The notes below the pieces were generated by a model. The model was not told the DNA's origin and searched no databases. It worked only from the letters and a program-made list of their open reading frames with translations. Made by a program: the position numbers and the translations under genes. A stretch of 64,000 nucleotides of DNA from an uncultured Clostridia bacterium (GTDB lineage: Bacteria > Bacillota > Clostridia > Oscillospirales > Acutalibacteraceae). The DNA lies in contig CAMAZY010000003.1 in assembly GCA_945863885.1 (NCBI GenBank), forward strand, positions 1 through 64,000, given 5' to 3'. Each line of letters starts with the position of its first letter. Positions within the stretch are counted from its first letter, which is position 1. This document shows, in pieces, positions 8,146 through 16,808 of the stretch.

Positions 8146-8994
8146 TTAAATATGAAGAATGAATTTATCCTGGAATTTATAAAACAGTAAAAAGCCCACA
8201 ACAAGACAGACAACCGCCGCCGCACAGCAGTAAAGCATCAGATGCATGCTCCAATGCTGCCAGAAAGCGTCGCCGCCCCAGATAACACAGGCACGGAACA
8301 TATCAATGATTCCGTAAAGAGGATTCAGCTTGATAATCTTCAGTTCAATGCTTCCCGCCGCAAAGCCGAGACGGTCAATGGTATAAACGATCGGCGTAAC
8401 GTAAAACAGAAGCGTTGTTAAAACATCATAGATATTTTCAATATCACGGAAAAATACCGACAGCGTTGCAAGAATCATACCGACACCGAGCGAGAAAACG
8501 AACAAGATTAAAATCGGTACGACGGCAAAAACGATGCGCCATGTGATATGGATCGGATTGATGTTGGCGATATTGAAAAATAAAATAACAACAACAAGAA
8601 CCAGAAGGGAAATCAAAAAGGTTACAAAAGTCGAAATAACAGAGGAAAGCGGATAGATATACTTCGGAACATATACCTTTTTGATAATACTTGCACGGTT
8701 GCGGATCGACTTCATGGCCCGCTTTGTCGAAGACGAAAAGAAATCAAAAAGCAACCGTCCGCAAAGAAGATAGACCGGATAGTTGACGACCTTACTGCTG
8801 TCCCTTCCGAAAAGCGTTCCGAAAACAAAGGACAGTACAATCATCATCAAAAGCGGCTGTAAAAAAGTCCAGAGCATTCCGAGAACCGAATCACGGTACT
8901 GAAGCTTTATGTTTTTATGAACAAGCTCACTGAGCAAAAATCGGTATTTCATAAAATTTTCGCCGTGACCTTTGATTGATTTTTCCTTTTTCAA
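8146..8994 (-). CDS. ABC-2 type permease, TagG/Wzm polysaccharide exporter
   Basis: A 282-residue permease with about six membrane segments and the N-terminal ELVHKNIKLQYRDSVLGMLW motif typical of TagG/Wzm. With the ATPase downstream it would export an undecaprenyl-linked glycopolymer across the membrane. I chose the TTG at 8994 because TAGGAGGA lies six bases upstream; neither the later ATG at about 8952 nor an earlier start has such a site. A strong promoter at 9079-9107 drives the run tagG-tagH-dnaD-dnaC. A TagF-like polymerase gene at 50118-51476 could work in the same pathway. Confidence 0.87.
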   Translation of the reverse strand: MKKEKSIKGHGENFMKYRFLLSELVHKNIKLQYRDSVLGMLWTFLQPLLMMIVLSFVFGTLFGRDSSKVVNYPVYLLCGRLLFDFFSSSTKRAMKSIRNRASIIKKVYVPKYIYPLSSVISTFVTFLISLLVLVVVILFFNIANINPIHITWRIVFAVVPILILFVFSLGVGMILATLSVFFRDIENIYDVLTTLLFYVTPIVYTIDRLGFAAGSIELKIIKLNPLYGIIDMFRACVIWGGDAFWQHWSMHLMLYCCAAAVVCLVVGFLLFYKFQDKFILHI

Positions 8995-9078
8995 GGCGTT
9001 TCCTCCTAAGTCAAATCTTCCCGTGTTTAGTTTATCCCTGACTATACAGTCGCAACCAAGCAATACTGTCAGAGCGTA

Positions 9079-9107
9079 ATTATACCATATTATGCCGACT
9101 TTTACAA
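9079..9107 (-). promoter_or_regulatory. Promoter of the tagG-tagH-dnaD-dnaC run
   Basis: TTGTAA (9102-9107), 17 bases, TATAAT (9079-9084) on the minus strand, preceding an untranslated leader of about 80 bases. Confidence 0.7.
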
Positions 9108-9160
9108 TAGCTAATTTTCTATGGGTTCTTACACAAAAACAGCGTCACAAGTAAGGCAAG

Positions 9161-9811
9161 TCAACGGGTCAGAGAAGAAAAATCGTCGGGAGACAAAAAG
9201 ACTTTCTCAGGACTTCCGCTTTCAAAACAAACGGAATACACAAAGCCTTTTTCCGAAAAAGTCCGGAACTCTTTTGAAAACAGGCGAAACCGGTCTTTGC
9301 CGGCTACAGACGAAAAATCAAAATCGGCAAGTCCTGCCGCAATCCCCTCTCCGGTGTATTTGAGATAGCTTTCTTTCTGCGTCCAGAAGCGCATAAAAGC
9401 GACATCTCTTGCATCTTCACATTCGTCAAGTGCTTTTTGTTCATTTTCGCTAAGTACCCGTTTTATAACGGCCGGCCTCGGCTCTTTCACGAGCTGAACA
9501 TCCGCACCGACTTCCTTTTCGCTGACGGCGCAGATGACCCTGCCGCCGGAATGGCTGAGATTAAAAAAGAACGGATCGGTTCTGAGATAAGGCTTGCCGT
9601 TCTTCGCATATATGAGCTTGATTTCATCGCTATTTCTGCCCGTTTTGCTCTCGTAAGCGTGCGATAACAGCGACCAGGCGAGAATATGCTCTTTTCTTGA
9701 AAGCGGATTTCGAAAAGACGCCAAATCCCCTTGCTTTTCAAGCGGAACAAATAAAGCCTTTTCAAAAAAACTTTCGTCAAACAAACTGACATCAGAAATA
9801 TAAAGCTTCAT
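9161..9811 (-). CDS. 4'-phosphopantetheinyl transferase, Sfp type
   Basis: A 216-residue enzyme that moves the phosphopantetheine arm from CoA to a serine of a carrier protein. Family motifs are present: FNLSHSGG at 83-90, GADVQ at 102-106 (Asp104, usually GIDIE/GVDVE), and FWTQKESYLKYTGEGI at 142-157 with metal-binding Glu147 and Lys151. Ala103 replaces the usual Ile or Val. The start has GGAGAG upstream. It follows a terminator, so it is probably separate from the folD operon. No NRPS or PKS gene is in the window, so its carrier protein is unknown; fatty-acid ACP is possible. Confidence 0.87.
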   Translation of the reverse strand: MKLYISDVSLFDESFFEKALFVPLEKQGDLASFRNPLSRKEHILAWSLLSHAYESKTGRNSDEIKLIYAKNGKPYLRTDPFFFNLSHSGGRVICAVSEKEVGADVQLVKEPRPAVIKRVLSENEQKALDECEDARDVAFMRFWTQKESYLKYTGEGIAAGLADFDFSSVAGKDRFRLFSKEFRTFSEKGFVYSVCFESGSPEKVFLSPDDFSSLTR

Positions 9812-9827
9812 GGTTTCTCTCCGTATA

Positions 9828-9862
9828 AAAACAGGCAGTTGATAAACGAACTGCCTGAAAAA
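9828..9862 (-). terminator. Terminator between the pspC remnant and the transferase gene
   Basis: A perfect 9-bp stem (9832-9840 with 9849-9857) with an 8-base loop. On the minus strand it is followed by TTTTTA. It ends the citrate synthase-lgt-folD operon. Confidence 0.75.
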
Positions 9863-9865
9863 TTG

Positions 9866-10175
9866 TCACATCCGAGTGTTGTTCCCGCCGTTTTGCGAGT
9901 AACCGGGATTTTCCGGATTCTGATACTTCGGATTCTGACCGTACTGCCATGTATTCGGGTCACCGCCGGGCGCCGTGAAATACGGCTGCTCATACGGTTC
10001 AACGGACTTCGGCATAAGGATCACACATGCGATATAAAAAAGAATCGAATAACCGAATAAAAAGGCTGACAGAACGAATATAGTGCGGAAAATCGTCGGG
10101 TCAACATTAAAATAATCGGAGACACCCGAACAAACACCGCAAAGGCGCTAAATGCAACAGCCCCTTCTTTTTTAT
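9866..10175 (-). pseudogene. PspC-domain membrane protein without a usable start
   Basis: The frame ending at 9866 reads RLCGVCSGVSDYF, then DPTIFRTIFVLSAFLFG and a second hydrophobic stretch, the classic PspC fold. A Gln/Asn/Pro-rich tail follows. An in-frame TAG at 10148-10150 lies directly before RLCG. After it there is no ATG, GTG or TTG before the methionine at the end of the second hydrophobic stretch. A ribosome binding site (AGAGGTAA) remains just after folD, but the codon at the expected start (10173-10175) is ATA and its frame differs from the PspC frame. The first 10 or so residues of the family are therefore scrambled. This is a decayed gene or a local sequence error. Confidence 0.65.
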
Positions 10176-10193
10176 TTCGATTTACCTCTTACC

Positions 10194-11045
10194 TTATTGA
10201 TTGTTCTGAAGCTTAACGGCCGAAACCGTGTTTTTCATCAGCATCGCTATCGTCATCGGTCCGCAGCCGCCGGGCACGGGCGTAATATACGAAGCCTTTT
10301 CCTTTACGTTTTCAAAGTCAACATCACCGCAAAGCTTGCCGTTTTCGTTGCGGTTAATGCCGACATCAACAACAACCGCACCGTCTTTTACCATATCGGC
10401 GGTAATGAACTTTGCTTTTCCGACGGCGGCAACGATCACGTCCGCCGAACGGCAGATTTCGGCAAGATTCTTCGTTCTCGAATGGCATACGGTAACCGTC
10501 GCATTCTTTTCAAGAAGAAGGCACGCCATCGGCTTTCCGACAATGTTGCTTCTTCCGACAACGACGCAGTTTTTGCCGCACAGGTCGATATGATAATATG
10601 AGAGAAGCTCCATGACACCCGCCGGTGTGCAGGGAAGAAAGACGCCGTCCCCTACCCACATTTTTCCGACGTTCACACAACTGAACATATCGACATCCTT
10701 TTTCGGGTCGATTCTTTCGATGACCGTGTTTTCGTCGATATGCTTCGGAAGCGGAAGCTGACAAAGGATCCCGTTGACCTTTTTGTCTGCGTTGAGCCTG
10801 TCGATGAGCGTCAACAACTCCTGTTCGGTTGTTTCCTCTGGAAGAGCGTATTCCTCGGAACGGATTCCCGTAAGCTCACAGGCTTTTTTCTTGTTGTTGA
10901 CGTATACCCTTGAAGCCGGGTCAGAGCCTACGATAATCACCGCAAGACACGCTTCGACGCCCTGCTTTTTCAGCTGTTCAACCTCAAGGCGAACGCTTTC
11001 TTTTACGGCCGCCGAAACGGCTTTTCCGTCCATCAGTGTGACCAT
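10194..11045 (-). CDS. folD: Bifunctional methylenetetrahydrofolate dehydrogenase/methenyltetrahydrofolate cyclohydrolase
   Basis: A 283-residue protein that interconverts 5,10-methylene-, 5,10-methenyl- and 10-formyl-tetrahydrofolate in the cytosol. It has the YVNNKKK motif with Tyr48 and Lys52, the CQLPLPKHI motif, the cofactor motif GRSNIVGKP, and the end motif PVPGGCGPMTIAMLM. The length is normal. I chose the ATG at 11045: upstream sequence is only the Lys-rich 3' end of lgt in another frame. It lies 22 bases after lgt and just before the pspC remnant. Confidence 0.95.
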   Translation of the reverse strand: MVTLMDGKAVSAAVKESVRLEVEQLKKQGVEACLAVIIVGSDPASRVYVNNKKKACELTGIRSEEYALPEETTEQELLTLIDRLNADKKVNGILCQLPLPKHIDENTVIERIDPKKDVDMFSCVNVGKMWVGDGVFLPCTPAGVMELLSYYHIDLCGKNCVVVGRSNIVGKPMACLLLEKNATVTVCHSRTKNLAEICRSADVIVAAVGKAKFITADMVKDGAVVVDVGINRNENGKLCGDVDFENVKEKASYITPVPGGCGPMTIAMLMKNTVSAVKLQNNQ

Positions 11046-11067
11046 TTTTACTACCTGCGCTTTCTTT

Positions 11068-12210
11068 TTATTCGGTTTCTTCACTTTCTCCGTCTTCTTC
11101 CGGCTGTTCTTCGTCCGAAGCGGTTTCTTCCGTTTCTTCAAAAGCCTGTGAAGATTCATCATCACTTTCGATCGGTTCAGGCTTTTCTGCCTCCGGCCTG
11201 GAAACGATTTTTCCGTCCCGGATAACGACGCCCTTCATTTTCTTTTTCATCGCCTTTTTTTCTTCTTTCTTCCGCTCGGCCTCAAGCTCTTTTTCGGTTT
11301 TCGGCGGGAAGAAATCAACGCCTTCAATCGGCTTCGGATGCTTCGTGAATTTAACAAGAAAAACAATCAGAAGCACAAGACAAACCGTCATCAGAACGAT
11401 TGAAATCAATTGAGAAACACGGATATTCGAGCTTCCGACATAAAGACTGTCTGAACGCATTCCCTCAACAACGGCTCTTTCAAGACCGTACAGAACACCG
11501 TACATCAGGAATAGCTGACCGCTGAACTTACGGAATTTCTTGAGTGTAATAAACAAAATCACAAAACTCAAAATGCACCACACCGACTCATAAAAGAATG
11601 TCGGGTGAACATACAAATTGTGCTCCGCTATGTATTGCGGAATATTCTCAATGTTTTCAAGACCGAAATACGCCGCATGGTCGGAAATATATTCGGCGAC
11701 CGTGTCACTCATCATGCCCCAGTTTTTATAGGTGATTGAGCCGAACGCCTCCTGATTGGCGTAATTGCCCCACCGACCGATTCCCTGACCGATCAAAAGG
11801 CTCATCGCCACCATATCAAGAAGATTAAGGAAATTGAGCTTTTCTAATTTACAGACGATAAAGGCAGCAAGAATTCCGCCGATGATGCCGCCGTAAATGG
11901 CAAGTCCGCCTTCCCATATTTTGATGATATCACCGGGGTGTGCGCCGTAATAATCCCAGCGGAAAGCGACATAAAAAAGTCTTGCGCCGATGATGCCGAA
12001 AATCGTTCCGTAAAGAAGAACATCGATCATTTTATCCAAGTTGATTTTCCATTTGTAGGCGACTCTTCCGCCGAACAAAACGGCAAGAAGAAAGCCGAAA
12101 GCAATAATAGCACCGTACCATCTGACCTCGGTAAAGCCAAGGTCAAGAATCTTCGACACGGAAAACTCTTTTGCAATTCCGGCAAATTTAACTAAAACAG
12201 TATCGCTCAT
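11068..12210 (-). CDS. lgt: Phosphatidylglycerol--prolipoprotein diacylglyceryl transferase
   Basis: A 380-residue integral membrane enzyme that lipidates the lipobox cysteine of prolipoproteins. It shows the Lgt signature LIGQGIGRWGNYANQEAFG around 139-157, WEGGLAIYGG near 99-108, and HPTFFYES. About seven membrane segments are visible. The last 75 or so residues are an extra charged tail, first Lys/Glu-rich and then very acidic (EEQPEEDGESEETE), beyond the family core. AGGGGAG precedes the ATG at 12210. One likely client is the substrate-binding lipoprotein at 18119-19183. Confidence 0.93.
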   Translation of the reverse strand: MSDTVLVKFAGIAKEFSVSKILDLGFTEVRWYGAIIAFGFLLAVLFGGRVAYKWKINLDKMIDVLLYGTIFGIIGARLFYVAFRWDYYGAHPGDIIKIWEGGLAIYGGIIGGILAAFIVCKLEKLNFLNLLDMVAMSLLIGQGIGRWGNYANQEAFGSITYKNWGMMSDTVAEYISDHAAYFGLENIENIPQYIAEHNLYVHPTFFYESVWCILSFVILFITLKKFRKFSGQLFLMYGVLYGLERAVVEGMRSDSLYVGSSNIRVSQLISIVLMTVCLVLLIVFLVKFTKHPKPIEGVDFFPPKTEKELEAERKKEEKKAMKKKMKGVVIRDGKIVSRPEAEKPEPIESDDESSQAFEETEETASDEEQPEEDGESEETE

Positions 12211-12226
12211 GATAGTTTCTCCCCTT

Positions 12227-13153
12227 TTAAATACTCTGTGCGATTGCAATCACAACCGGCATTGTGATGATGGAAATAAAGCTGACTAACGCTACGGTTT
12301 TTGACGCAACAAAAGCGTCCTTGTTGTATTTCGTTGCGAACATAAAGGTGTTGTTTGCCGACGGCACACTTGCCGTAATGGCGCTTGCGGCAAGGAGGGT
12401 TCCGGTAATGCCGCAAAGGCGGTAAACACCGAGACACAAAAGCGGTAAAACAATCAGCTTTAAAAGCGCAACCAAATAAATCTTTTTGTCGATGAACATC
12501 GTCTTGAGGTCGGTATTCGCAAGATAGGTTCCGAAAATCAGCATAGCCGTCGGCGTCGTCATGGAACCAACCATGTTGACCGGTCGGGCGAGTACCGACG
12601 GGAGCTGAATTTTCAAAAGAAACAGCGGCAGGCCGATGATAACCGAAATGACACCCGGATTAAAAATCAACTTTTTGAAATTCATCCTGAATCCGTCACC
12701 GGACATCACCTTAACGCCGTGGGTAAACGTAAGAATGTTAAAGGCAATCACACCGCTTGCGCAGTAAAATACGCCCTCGGCACCGAGCACAGCCTGCGCG
12801 AGCGGCAAAGCCATAAAGCCGACATTTCCGTAAATCGAAGCGTATTTATAAACCGGGTCGGTATCGTTCTTCTTTCTGAAAAACGGAAGATTGAGCGTGA
12901 TGGCAATCAGGTGTGTCGCAAAGGCTACGCCGAGTGAGATAAAGAACATTTTAATCGTTTCCGGCGTGCATTCCATATCCAAAAAGGAATTGACGATCAT
13001 ACACGGCGTCATAATGTACAACAGCAGATCAATCAGCTTTCTTGCCGTCTTTTCGGTGAAAATCTTTCCCTTGTCACACACAAAGCCGGCAAAAACGATG
13101 ATATATAAAATTGCAACCTGAACGGCTGCGGTTTTGACATTCTCAAAAAACAC
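12227..13153 (-). CDS. AEC family transporter (auxin efflux carrier/malate permease type)
   Basis: A 308-residue membrane protein with about ten hydrophobic segments in two related halves, as in AEC carriers. It includes the conserved region with DKGKIFTEKTARKL near the N terminus. Related bacterial proteins move malate, malonate or other carboxylates. The start is GTG, with CAGGAG upstream. It lies in an operon with citrate synthase, so a di- or tricarboxylate substrate is plausible but unproven. It is 16 bases before lgt. Confidence 0.85.
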   Translation of the reverse strand: MFFENVKTAAVQVAILYIIVFAGFVCDKGKIFTEKTARKLIDLLLYIMTPCMIVNSFLDMECTPETIKMFFISLGVAFATHLIAITLNLPFFRKKNDTDPVYKYASIYGNVGFMALPLAQAVLGAEGVFYCASGVIAFNILTFTHGVKVMSGDGFRMNFKKLIFNPGVISVIIGLPLFLLKIQLPSVLARPVNMVGSMTTPTAMLIFGTYLANTDLKTMFIDKKIYLVALLKLIVLPLLCLGVYRLCGITGTLLAASAITASVPSANNTFMFATKYNKDAFVASKTVALVSFISIITMPVVIAIAQSI

Positions 13154-13176
13154 GAATCAGCACTCCTGATTTTTAT

Positions 13177-14109
13177 TTACGGCTCAATTTCCGCTTCCGG
13201 TACGGAGCCCTCAGTTTCCTCTGTATACTCTTTCTTGACCGAAAACTTTACCGCCAATGGAACGAGCAAAACAACAAACACGCTGAACATGATATCGTTA
13301 ACGTTAAAGGTGTAGTTCACATTGATATACTTTCCGGCGTCAACAACGGTAAAAATGAGTCTCGGAACGTTGACCGAAACAGCAATAAGTGCTGCGCTCA
13401 GACCGAAAGCGGGAATCCGCCAGCCGAAGCCCTCGCTGTAAACACCGCTGTTGACCTGAGCAAACGCCATAAAGAACAAAATCATAAACGCCAGCATACT
13501 CAGTTCAAGGAAAAGGTCAGATACACGAAGAAAGCTGATCTTGCTGACGAAGCGGAAAATCAGCCGGAAAGCGACCCAGCCGACCGGAGCCAGCGCAACG
13601 ATTTTATGCTTTCTTGCGGTCTCGCTTCCGCTTTTAAAGGAGGCGGCAAGATAAAACAGATAAAGAGCCGACAAAAGGGCAAACGCCGCCTGCAGTGCTT
13701 TCGGAAGCTCACCCGTAGACATCATGGTCTTAAACGCCGAGCCCGCATAGGCATTGGCAGAAGAAGAGGCCGAAAGGCTTTCGAAAAAAGACACAAAGCT
13801 GTTCAGGAGCATCGAGACACCGAAAACCGCCGCAACTGCGCAAAGCGGCTTCGATTGTATCGTACTTGTCGAAAGCGAAGCGGACTGCCGGCTCAGATAG
13901 GACAACACACAAAACGCAAGGCACGAGCCGAAAAGGAAAACATAATAAAGAACCGTAATGATGCTCGACTGCTTGTAAAAGCCGGTTTCGGCATCAATCA
14001 GCGTCGCAACCTGAACACAGCGAAGCACACAGCAGACAACCGCCGAAATCAAAAACAAAAGCGGCAGATTGTCAACCGTAATTTCTTTTTTGCTGGTTTT
14101 AATTTTCAT
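13177..14109 (-). CDS. Multi-pass membrane protein of unknown function
   Basis: A 310-residue protein with about eight to nine hydrophobic segments and no recognisable transport or enzyme motif. The C terminus is short and acidic. I chose the ATG at 14109, with GGGAG nine bases upstream; a second ATG at 14118 would lengthen it by three residues. The coding region overlaps the 3' end of the citrate synthase gene by 11 bases, so translation is probably coupled. It lies between citrate synthase and the AEC carrier. Confidence 0.7.
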   Translation of the reverse strand: MKIKTSKKEITVDNLPLLFLISAVVCCVLRCVQVATLIDAETGFYKQSSIITVLYYVFLFGSCLAFCVLSYLSRQSASLSTSTIQSKPLCAVAAVFGVSMLLNSFVSFFESLSASSSANAYAGSAFKTMMSTGELPKALQAAFALLSALYLFYLAASFKSGSETARKHKIVALAPVGWVAFRLIFRFVSKISFLRVSDLFLELSMLAFMILFFMAFAQVNSGVYSEGFGWRIPAFGLSAALIAVSVNVPRLIFTVVDAGKYINVNYTFNVNDIMFSVFVVLLVPLAVKFSVKKEYTEETEGSVPEAEIEP

Positions 14110-15544
14110 TTTCAGCATCTCCCAATACTACGATTCTTTCCTCGGTCGGAATATATTCCTGAGGTGTTACAAACTTTTCGTCCCTTTCATCAATCGGAAC
14201 GTACTTTTTCGGAAGTGCGATACTCTTATACGCCGGTCTGATGATCTTTCCGCCCGTCAATAGCTCTTCCATACGGTGCGAAGCCCAGCCGACAATTCTT
14301 GCCGTAGCAAACATCGGGGTATAAAGGTCCTCGGGAATCCCGAGAATTTCATAAATCAGACCGGAATAAAGGTCTACGTTTGCGCACATCGGCTTATTGA
14401 GCCCCTTGATTTTCCGGAACTGCTCAGGTGTCAGCTTCTCAATCAGATTGATCAGCTCAAACTCCTTTTCATAGCCGTTTTTATAGGCGAACTCCTTGGC
14501 TTTGCGCTTTAAAATTACGGCTCTCGGGTCGGACAGCGTATATACCGCATGACCCATTCCGTAAATCAGACCGCTTCCGTCGCCCGCCTGCTTATTGATG
14601 ACCTTCGCAATATATTCGGAAACCTGCTTTTCGTCACTCGTATCCTCGATATTTTCCAAAAAGTCACGGATCATACAGCGAACCTTATGGTTGGCGCCGC
14701 CGTGTCTTGAGCCTTTGAGCGAGCCGATGGCCGCCGAATAAGCGGAATACGAATCCGTACCGCTCGAAGTCAGCACACGGCACGAAAAGGTCGAGTTATT
14801 TCCGCCGCCGTGCTCGGCATGAAGAATCAGGCAGATATCAAGAAGCTTCGCCTCGTCGTCGGTATACTTGCGGTCGGAGCGGATCGAACGAAGAATCGTT
14901 TCCGCCGTCGAAAGCTCCATTTTACCCGGATGAAAGTACATACTTTTTCCGTAATACTTATGACGCTTTACCTGATAGGCGTAGCTCATGAGCATCGGCA
15001 TCTGCGCTACAAGCTGAATCGACTGGCGCAGAACGTTTTCGATTGAATTGTCATCCGGGTGATCGTCAAACGAATAAAGCGTCAGAACACAAAGCTGAAG
15101 CTTATTCATAATATCAATAGACGCATTTTTCATAATGACGTCTTCAATAAACGTTTCGGGAAGATCCCGGCAGACACCGATCGCTTTTTTAAAGAAATCA
15201 AGCTGACTGTGCGTCGGAAGAGAGCCGAAGAAAAGAAGGTACGCAACCTCCTCAAAGCCGAAACGGTTTTCTTTTTCGCACGCTTCGATAATATCGTTTA
15301 CATTGACGCCCCGATACTTCAGAACACCGTCCTTCGGGACCTTTTCACCGTCGTCGATATAGTAGCCCTCAACGCTGCATATTTTGGTAAGTCCGGCCAT
15401 AACACCGGTGCCGTCATGGTTGCGAAGTCCTCTTTTTACGCCGTATTTCCAAAAATCATCATGATTGATTTTACTTTTTCTTTCGATCTTTTCACAAATC
15501 TCAGCCAGTACTTCAGGAGACAGCGGGTTTATATGTTCATGCAT
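14099..15544 (-). CDS. Citrate synthase
   Basis: A 481-residue enzyme of the citrate/2-methylcitrate synthase family, which condenses oxaloacetate with acetyl-CoA (or propionyl-CoA). Active-site regions are visible: LHAEHGGGNNSTF with His245, SRHGGANHKV with His281, and GMGHAVYTLSDPRA with His332, followed by NVDLYSG carrying the catalytic Asp. An N-terminal extension of about 70 residues precedes the core, as in many Clostridia homologues. The ATG at 15544 has GGGGG upstream. It is the first gene of a six-gene run reaching the pspC remnant, driven by a strong promoter at 15589-15617. Confidence 0.93.
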   Translation of the reverse strand: MHEHINPLSPEVLAEICEKIERKSKINHDDFWKYGVKRGLRNHDGTGVMAGLTKICSVEGYYIDDGEKVPKDGVLKYRGVNVNDIIEACEKENRFGFEEVAYLLFFGSLPTHSQLDFFKKAIGVCRDLPETFIEDVIMKNASIDIMNKLQLCVLTLYSFDDHPDDNSIENVLRQSIQLVAQMPMLMSYAYQVKRHKYYGKSMYFHPGKMELSTAETILRSIRSDRKYTDDEAKLLDICLILHAEHGGGNNSTFSCRVLTSSGTDSYSAYSAAIGSLKGSRHGGANHKVRCMIRDFLENIEDTSDEKQVSEYIAKVINKQAGDGSGLIYGMGHAVYTLSDPRAVILKRKAKEFAYKNGYEKEFELINLIEKLTPEQFRKIKGLNKPMCANVDLYSGLIYEILGIPEDLYTPMFATARIVGWASHRMEELLTGGKIIRPAYKSIALPKKYVPIDERDEKFVTPQEYIPTEERIVVLGDAENEN

Positions 15545-15588
15545 AACTTTACCCCCGTTAAATATCATTATAACTGTAATTATCTTAC

Positions 15589-15617
15589 ATTTTATAACAT
15601 ACAATAAACAAAGTCAA
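15589..15617 (-). promoter_or_regulatory. Promoter of the citrate synthase operon
   Basis: TTGACT (15612-15617), 17 bases, TAAAAT (15589-15594) on the minus strand. Confidence 0.7.
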
Positions 15618-15742
15618 TACAAAAACCGTTACGAAAGTATGACAATTGCCGACGTTTTTATGTTGTAATTTACCAATATTTACTTGTTCGCTTTGTCAAT
15701 TATAACTACAGAAAAACAAACAAACCTTAAAGGAGGACGCTG

Positions 15743-16750
15743 ATGAAGCTTTATGCAATCATGATTACGATCCTGTCGCTTTTCCTGCTGCTTTTTCCGC
15801 TTGCCATGAGCGCCGACAAGAGCAGGAAAACCGAGCTGACGACGGCCGCATCGTCTCAAGCGCAACCGACCACGTCTTCAGAGACTGACGAAAGCGAAGA
15901 CGCAGAAACCGTAAAGGTGCTTCGCACGCAAAGCGGAAAGGTCATTGATGTTGCGCTTTATGACTATGTGGTCGGCTGTGTTGCGGGTGAAATGCCGGCC
16001 TATTACGAAAAAGAAGCACTCAAGGCGCAGGCGGTTGCCTGTTACACCTATGCCAGATGGATCACCGCAAATTCCGACGGCGGTATCCGTGATTACGACG
16101 TTTCCGACTCGCCGGACAAACATCAGCGCTACCTGGACGAGCAGGAGCTGAAAGAAAAGTTCGGCGAAAAATATGACAGCTACCTAAGCCGCATCAAGGA
16201 ATGTGTCAACGAGGTCTTAGGCGAATTCCTGACCTACAACAACGAGCCGATCATGGCCTGCTACCATGCGCTTTCCGCCGGCCGGACACAAAGCGCCAAG
16301 ACCGTATGGGGCGAAGACATCCCGTATCTCAAAAGCGTCAAAGCCGACGGCGATGAGCTTTCTCCCGATTTCGATCAGACGGTGACGTTCACCGAAAAGC
16401 AGTTCAAAGAAAAAGCGGAAGCGGCGGGAATCAAAACGCTTGCGGACAACAGCAAAAACTGGTTCAGAATCACGGACAAAAACAAAAGCGGATATGTTCT
16501 GAAAGCGAAAATCGGCGCCGAAAGCTTCACGGGTGCCGAAGTCCGGAGAATCCTTTCCCTTGACAGTGCGGTTTTCACTTTTACTTATAAAAACGGCTCG
16601 TTCACCTTCAAGACCAAGGGCAGCGGGCATCAGATCGGCATGAGTCAGTACTGCGCCGATTATATGGCACGGCAGGGCAAAACGTACAAGGAGATTCTTC
16701 TTCACTTTTACCCGGGCACCACGCTTACGGGGAACACTTTAAACAAATAA
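15743..16750 (+). CDS. spoIID: Stage II sporulation protein D, SpoIID/LytB family
   Basis: A 335-residue exported lytic transglycosylase of peptidoglycan, needed in sporulating bacteria for septal wall removal and engulfment. An N-terminal signal anchor (5-24) is followed by a Thr/Ser-rich linker. The SpoIID core has VALYDYVVGCVAGEMPAYY and EALKAQAVACYTYARW, with the catalytic Glu in AGEMP. The second half has YHALSAGRTQSAKTVWG and ends with GSGHQIGMSQYCADYMA. AAAGGAGG lies seven bases before the ATG. It is transcribed away from citrate synthase and ends at a strong terminator. SpoIID supports a spore-forming lifestyle, although other LytB-like proteins are close relatives. Confidence 0.9.
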   Translation: MKLYAIMITILSLFLLLFPLAMSADKSRKTELTTAASSQAQPTTSSETDESEDAETVKVLRTQSGKVIDVALYDYVVGCVAGEMPAYYEKEALKAQAVACYTYARWITANSDGGIRDYDVSDSPDKHQRYLDEQELKEKFGEKYDSYLSRIKECVNEVLGEFLTYNNEPIMACYHALSAGRTQSAKTVWGEDIPYLKSVKADGDELSPDFDQTVTFTEKQFKEKAEAAGIKTLADNSKNWFRITDKNKSGYVLKAKIGAESFTGAEVRRILSLDSAVFTFTYKNGSFTFKTKGSGHQIGMSQYCADYMARQGKTYKEILLHFYPGTTLTGNTLNK

Positions 16751-16764
16751 AAAAGATACCGCAA

Positions 16765-16803
16765 AAAAGCCGGGAGACGAATCCGATCCGTCACCCGGCT
16801 TTT
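16765..16803. terminator. Bidirectional terminator between spoIID and the ABC operon
   Basis: A perfect 10-bp stem AAAAGCCGGG/CCCGGCTTTT (16765-16774 with 16794-16803), with U-runs available on both strands. It serves the convergent genes on both sides. Confidence 0.85.
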
Positions 16804-16808
16804 GAAAT

